Source: Aquarana catesbeiana (taxonomy: Eukaryota; Chordata; Amphibia; Anura; Ranidae). From it: 64,000 nucleotides of DNA. Where the stretch lies: the NCBI RefSeq assembly GCF_042186555.1, contig NC_133336.1:187574599-187638598 (forward strand). The letters run 5' to 3'. The position numbers and the translations under genes are program-made. This document shows positions 38,301 through 44,300 of this stretch, one piece after another; position 1 is the first letter of the stretch; each line of letters begins with the position of its first letter. The notes under the pieces were generated by a model. That model ran no database searches. It had not been told where the DNA came from and saw only the letters and a list, made by a program, of their open reading frames with translations.

Positions 38301-41300
38301 ACACATCTTTTTCTGCTATTCTTCCTGGACGCTTGCGGGGCGTGTTTAGCCAACTGAAGGGCGGGTTTTTCTATCAGTAAAATATGTGTTTAGAAGCACT
38401 GCTCATCATTTAATAATCCTCCCCCATCATGTACAAATCCGCCCCTCAACGGCATGAACACGCCTCGGCAGCACGGGGCACAATCTGACACAAAAATTTC
38501 TTCTGTCGGCTATTGCGCGCAGGCGCCGTCTCGCCGTCACAACAGCTGATCGTAAAATCAGCTATTGTGCTGCTCCCTACGGCGCATGCGCCATTCGTCC
38601 CAGGCACTTCTCGATAGCGGGCACTATCCGATAGAACACCGGCTTCATTATAATAGGGGATTATTGCTACAAGCAGTGTAATTATCTGACTTTAATTTGG
38701 TATCTGCCTCTTGCAAAATCCTATTTGTTCTGGCTGAGAGAAGGAGAAGCAGTACAAGGAGCCAATCAGTTGTGCTGCAATGTGCTAACTACAGAAACAG
38801 AGAGAAGAGTGAAAGAGACTAGAGGTTATCAGGGCTGTGTAAATCTCAGAACTGAACGGACAAAAAATATAGTCATTTAGCAGGTAGAACAGCTCCCTTA
38901 TATGTATTTCATTTTAATGTTTTGCCCGGAAATTAGCTTTAATAACCCCTTTCAGCTGCCACCTCCTAGCCCTTTAAGAGTTTCTAAATGGCGGGAGACG
39001 GAGGCGGGCATTCGGGTCATATGATCGCTGTGATTGGCTGTCACAGTGGTCACATGACCGGAAAGCTCCCGATCACAAGTATGCATTGGGAGCTTTCCGG
39101 TCCCCACCAGTGACTGTGCTGGGAGCACACAGGGCGTGCGCTCTCAGTACATAAATTTGTTTACATAGGGCTGAATATATGCGGTGCCCCAGTGTAAAAG
39201 CCCACCCACTGTGAGGCCGCATATATGCGTACCATCGGCGGGAAGAGGTTAATAATTTACCCAAAACCCTTATTATTTTTCTTTAAAGCAGAGTTCCTAG
39301 CATTATTACTAATTAAATGCCAAAACGAATATACAATGTTCATTATGGATTTAGCAAAAATATAAATTTCTTACTCAATATTTCCTTCCTCCTGGTGTGG
39401 CCGTTGCCATCATGATTGTGGGCATGTGAAGCCCAATCGATATCTCTTCCTGTATTAGCTTTGGAGTGGTGCATGCTGGGTAACCAGCATGCACCTCTCG
39501 ATCTCGCGCATGCGCGGTTCACCGGTGGCCGTAGCACCTATTGTTTCTAAAGTTGCCATAACAACGGGCAGCGATGGAGGAAGGTCCCGCCCGGTTGTTA
39601 TGGCAACATAGATAAACACATCTCGGCACTGTGATCTGCCTTAAATCGCGTTATTTCCTGTCACAGTACTGGCCACAGACTCCTGGGAAACGTCATTTCC
39701 CAGGAGCACAGGCGAGGGAGGAAGTGACGAGGAGCTCCACGGACCAGGAAGTGGCAGATTAGGAGGACTACATAGCAACAGGGCGATTCTGGTAAGTATA
39801 AAATACTTTTTTCCTCTAAATGTTTTTTTTTATACGTTTAGAGGAGTCCAATTCTGATAAAAAAAAAATTCAGGGTGAAACTCCACTTTAAGTTATATTT
39901 AAGATGAACTTCCATGTCGACTTATCAGTGTGTAGAAGGATTTGATCTTTTTTTGAAAGTCTTTTGATTTGGCATGCGTTTTCTTCTTTTAGCGGCACTC
40001 ATCTAGCCAGACGTACACGCCGGTGAATGGTTGGAGAGACATAGTGAGAGAGAAGGTCCTGTTGAACGGAGATTACAAGCCAGTAGAAGACATGAGGGCC
40101 GTTCCTCCAACAGTCTGGGAATGGAGCCTGTTCTACAGTCATGTGCGAAGGAAGCAGTTCCGGAACCCCGTGTATCAAGTCAGGGAACAGGCTGTGTTAA
40201 ATGGCAATGGAAGTGGGCACAATGCTGATAAGGTGAGCTTTGCTTTAAGAGGGGGTTTCATTAAACTCCATTGAATCTTAACATGGCCAACTGGCAACTC
40301 ATTTTAAAGGTCTAAAATTCCCCAAAGTGAAGTTGTGAAATTCTCAGCATAGGGAATTCACTGTCCCCCATTGTCCACTGGTCTGCCCATCATTGTGGGA
40401 AGAACAGAAGTCCTGTGTAAGCTCCAAGGCCAAAGCTTTTCCTCCCCCACCTGACAGATTTGAGTCCAGAAATTGGTCGCTTGGGGAGTGTTGCATCATG
40501 GGAGTAAGGGTGCAGAGTCACACGCTCCCTTATGCTTGGAACAAATGTAATTTCTCTTTGTTCCAAGCCACTAAACACGGTGCTAGGGGGGCAACTGTAA
40601 GGGGAATATATTTGAAAGTGGGGATGGGTATTTAAAGCGGAACTAAAGTTCCACTGTGAGCAGGAAGGCTCTTTATTGCAGAAGGGACAGGCAATGTCTC
40701 TTCTGCAATGAAACACACCTGGCTGCCCACTCACAGTGATCCCCGGCATTTAAACTGAGCTGTATATGTGCAGCTGAGCTATTTGTGGCTGGCCTGATCC
40801 CTGTGTGCAGAGGTAACTAGCTCCTGTATATGTATGCACAGGAGTGACATCATCCCATGCCGGCCAATAAAAATGGCCAAAAACCAGCACACACAAGAAT
40901 ATGCTGGCAAGGGAAAGGGACTGTTGGAGGAAAGCTGAGTATTCCACCCTTTAGTTTTGCTTTAGGTGAATCTGCCACTTGGTCCTGCATGGGCAAGTCC
41001 AGTTCCTTAAAGTGTCAATAATCTATAACCTGCAAAGAGCCTTACCTTTAATAGAAGTCTGCGAATACTTACCTTATCTGCTACCCATGCCACCAGAAAG
41101 TCACTCCGTTCACTAGAAATCTTCATCTTCATCAGAAGTGCACAGCAAAATCAACACTTCAAGGCATGTTGATCTACTGGGTTCTCTGCAGCTTTCAGGG
41201 GTTCCTCCTGCTGACCTCCACGTCATTGCAGGACAAAATATAGATGTGGAATGGGGATGGGTAGCTGTTTATCCAGCCCATATGTACACAGGTTACCCTG

Positions 41301-44300
41301 TTTCAGGAGGCATAATTGAGAGTGATACTCTAAACTAACCATTCTCAGCCAGGGTCCTATGGAACGCTAAGGTTCCTCTAGGGTAGTGGTCTCCAAACTG
41401 TGGCCCGGGGGCCGGAAGCGGCCATTTGCTTGCTTTTATCTGGCCCTTGGAGCACCATTACATCCACTGATATGAACAATGGTGCATAATCCCCCCCTTG
41501 ACACCAATGATGGGGTACAATTCCTCCTAATGACACCAACAACAGTGCACAGTTCCTCCCAATGACACCAACAATGGGGCCCAATGACATCCTTGATGGG
41601 GCACAATTCCACCCAAAGACACAAATGATGGAGCACAATTCCTCCTAATGACACCAACAACAGGGCACAGTTTCCTCCCAATGACACCAACAATGGGGCC
41701 CAATGACATCCTTGATGGGGCACAATTCCTCCGAAAGACACAAATGATGGGGCACAATTCCTTCTAATGACACCAACAACAGGGCACAGTTTCCTCCCAA
41801 TGACACCAACAATGGGGCCCAATGACATCCTTGATGGGGCACAATTCCTCCGAAAGACACAAATGATGAGGCACAATTCCTCCTAATGACACCAACAACA
41901 GGGCACCGTTCCTCCCTATGACACCAACAATGGGGCCCAATGACATCCTTGATGGGGCACAATTCCTCCCAATGACACTAACGTTGGAGCACAATTCCTC
42001 TCACTTACACCAACGAACAGGCACAATTTCTTTCACTGACACCAAAGATGGTGCCTTGTTTACTCCCAATGATGCTGGGACATTTTCTGCTCCCAATGTC
42101 CACAGTCCAGCCCCCTAAAGTCTGAATGACAGTAAACTGGACCTTTGTATAGAAAGTTTGGAGACCCCTGCTCTAGGGGTTCTTTGAGCTGTGGTTGATT
42201 GGTCTCCCATCTGATGATTCCTGCATTGCCCCAGGACCAATGCTACTTATCAAAGCCAAAAGTATGACACCAGTTATATTTTTAGCTGTCTGTAAGGGTC
42301 TCATTCTTCCTATTGCCCACTAATGTTAGAGGCATATTTGTAACTGGCCCCTGATGAACTGGTTTTAGTAAGATAGGGTTCCCTGAGACCTGAAAATTAT
42401 TTTAGGGGGTTCCTCCAGGGTAAGAAAGTTAAAGGGTAACTCCACTTTTGTGGGGAAAAAAAAAGCAAATAAAGAAAAAATAATATAGCGTATACAGTTG
42501 CAACACAAGTCATATTGTAATTGAATGTTATTAAAAATGACCTTTCCTTTTCAATCTGCAGCCTCTATAATTTTCTGAAAATGCAATGCAATATGGCTAC
42601 CTGGAGGTATTCTGTACACAGAATGTGTACAGAATGCCACCCAGAAACATCGTTTCCTGCTTGTGTGATTGGCTCACTGATTTTCCCAGAAGTCTGCCTA
42701 ATGTACAAGTCAGATTTCAGGCATCCCCTGCAACAAAAATGTCATTTTTAGTGAGATACTCCCAATAGGAACATGTCTAAAGGGATGCAGGCCCAGCGGG
42801 TTTCCTCATTAGTGTCCTGCAGTTGCACAGCTGATTGATAATTATGAAACCACTCCCATTAGATTCACTTACCACATGAGCACTGAGGAACACACAGGGA
42901 TTTCTTCAAAATGACAAAAGGTAGGAATCTGCAACACAGTTTGGTAAAATCCTTGCATTGTACATATATCACCCAGAGGGGAATGTTTTTTCTCAACAAA
43001 AGTGGAGTTACGCTTTAAGAAAGGCTGCTCTAGACATATAGTATATTCCTCCTATTATATATACAGTGCATTGACTTGTGTTTTTCTTTTTTTCTCAAGA
43101 TGAATGTCTCCAACAACTGCAATGTGTACATGCTCTCCAAGGGGTCCCTCGTCCTACAGTCTCCATTATTCCCAAGGAAAATCGGTACAGTGTCTAAGCG
43201 GACGGCTCGCCGTGCCCAGTCTACTGAGAGTTTACTGGAAGAAGAAAAACCATTTAGGAGTAAAGTTACCGCTTACAGCCCCGCAGAGGACCTTCTACTT
43301 CCTATAAGTGTGGGGCCTTGGGTCACGCTATGGAAAAGATGTTACTTGCGCTACACCACAGACATGGCACAGGTAACTAAACATGGCTGGAAATTGGCAG
43401 ATGAAGATCAAGTATAAATACACAATATAGTCAACTGTATGTCGACACCTGGCCATGACACCTACCTGCATGGCCAAATAGACTCCCTTCTGAAATCTTG
43501 AGTTCAAATGTTCAAAAATATTGCTACAGCATGTGAAGACAAATGTGCACTTCCAACCTTTTGGCAGCAGCCTGAAGAAGGTCCTTTTCTGTCCCAGCAT
43601 TACTGTGCCCCTGTGTACAAAGCCAGCTCCATAATTGCTCCCGGGGCTCACGTCACATAGCTCCACCTCTTGGCCCGGTGCCTTTGATAGACAGAACCCC
43701 GATCCAATGCGGGACATGTGACGTCATCAAAAGCGTCGGGCCAAGAGGTGGGGCTATGTGACGATGAGCCCCCGGGAAGACGGGAAATTCAAATGAAAGC
43801 TATTACAGCGGGCAATCCCGCTCTCTGCTGATCCGGGTGGCTTGCCTCTTCCTCTGCATAGATGAGGCTGTATGGGGCACAGGCAGACCAGGCTGTATGG
43901 GGCACAGGTCATGCTGTATGGGGCACAGGTCACGCTGTATGGGGCACAGGTCATGCTGTATGGGGCACAGGCAGACCAGGCTGTATGGGGCACAGGTCAC
44001 GCTGTATGGGGCACAGGTCACGCTGTATGGGGCACAGGTCACGCTGTATGGGGCACAGGTCACGCTGTATGGGGCACAGGTCACGCTGTATGGGGCACAG
44101 GTCACGCTGCATTGGGCACAGGTCACGTTGCATGGGGCACAGGTCACGCTGCATGGGGCACAGGTCGTGCTGCATTGGGCACAGGTCACGTTGTATGGGG
44201 CACAGGTCACGTTGTATGGGGCACAGGTCACGCTGTATGTGGCACAGCTCACGCTGCATTGACACTAGGGCAGCTGTGGGGGGGGGGGGGGGGGGCTGTT

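Noticed and set aside
41378..41994. Minus-strand ORFs with repeated CAPSRMSLGPIVGVIG
   Set aside because: These are roughly 33-bp repeats inside a hAT-type element.
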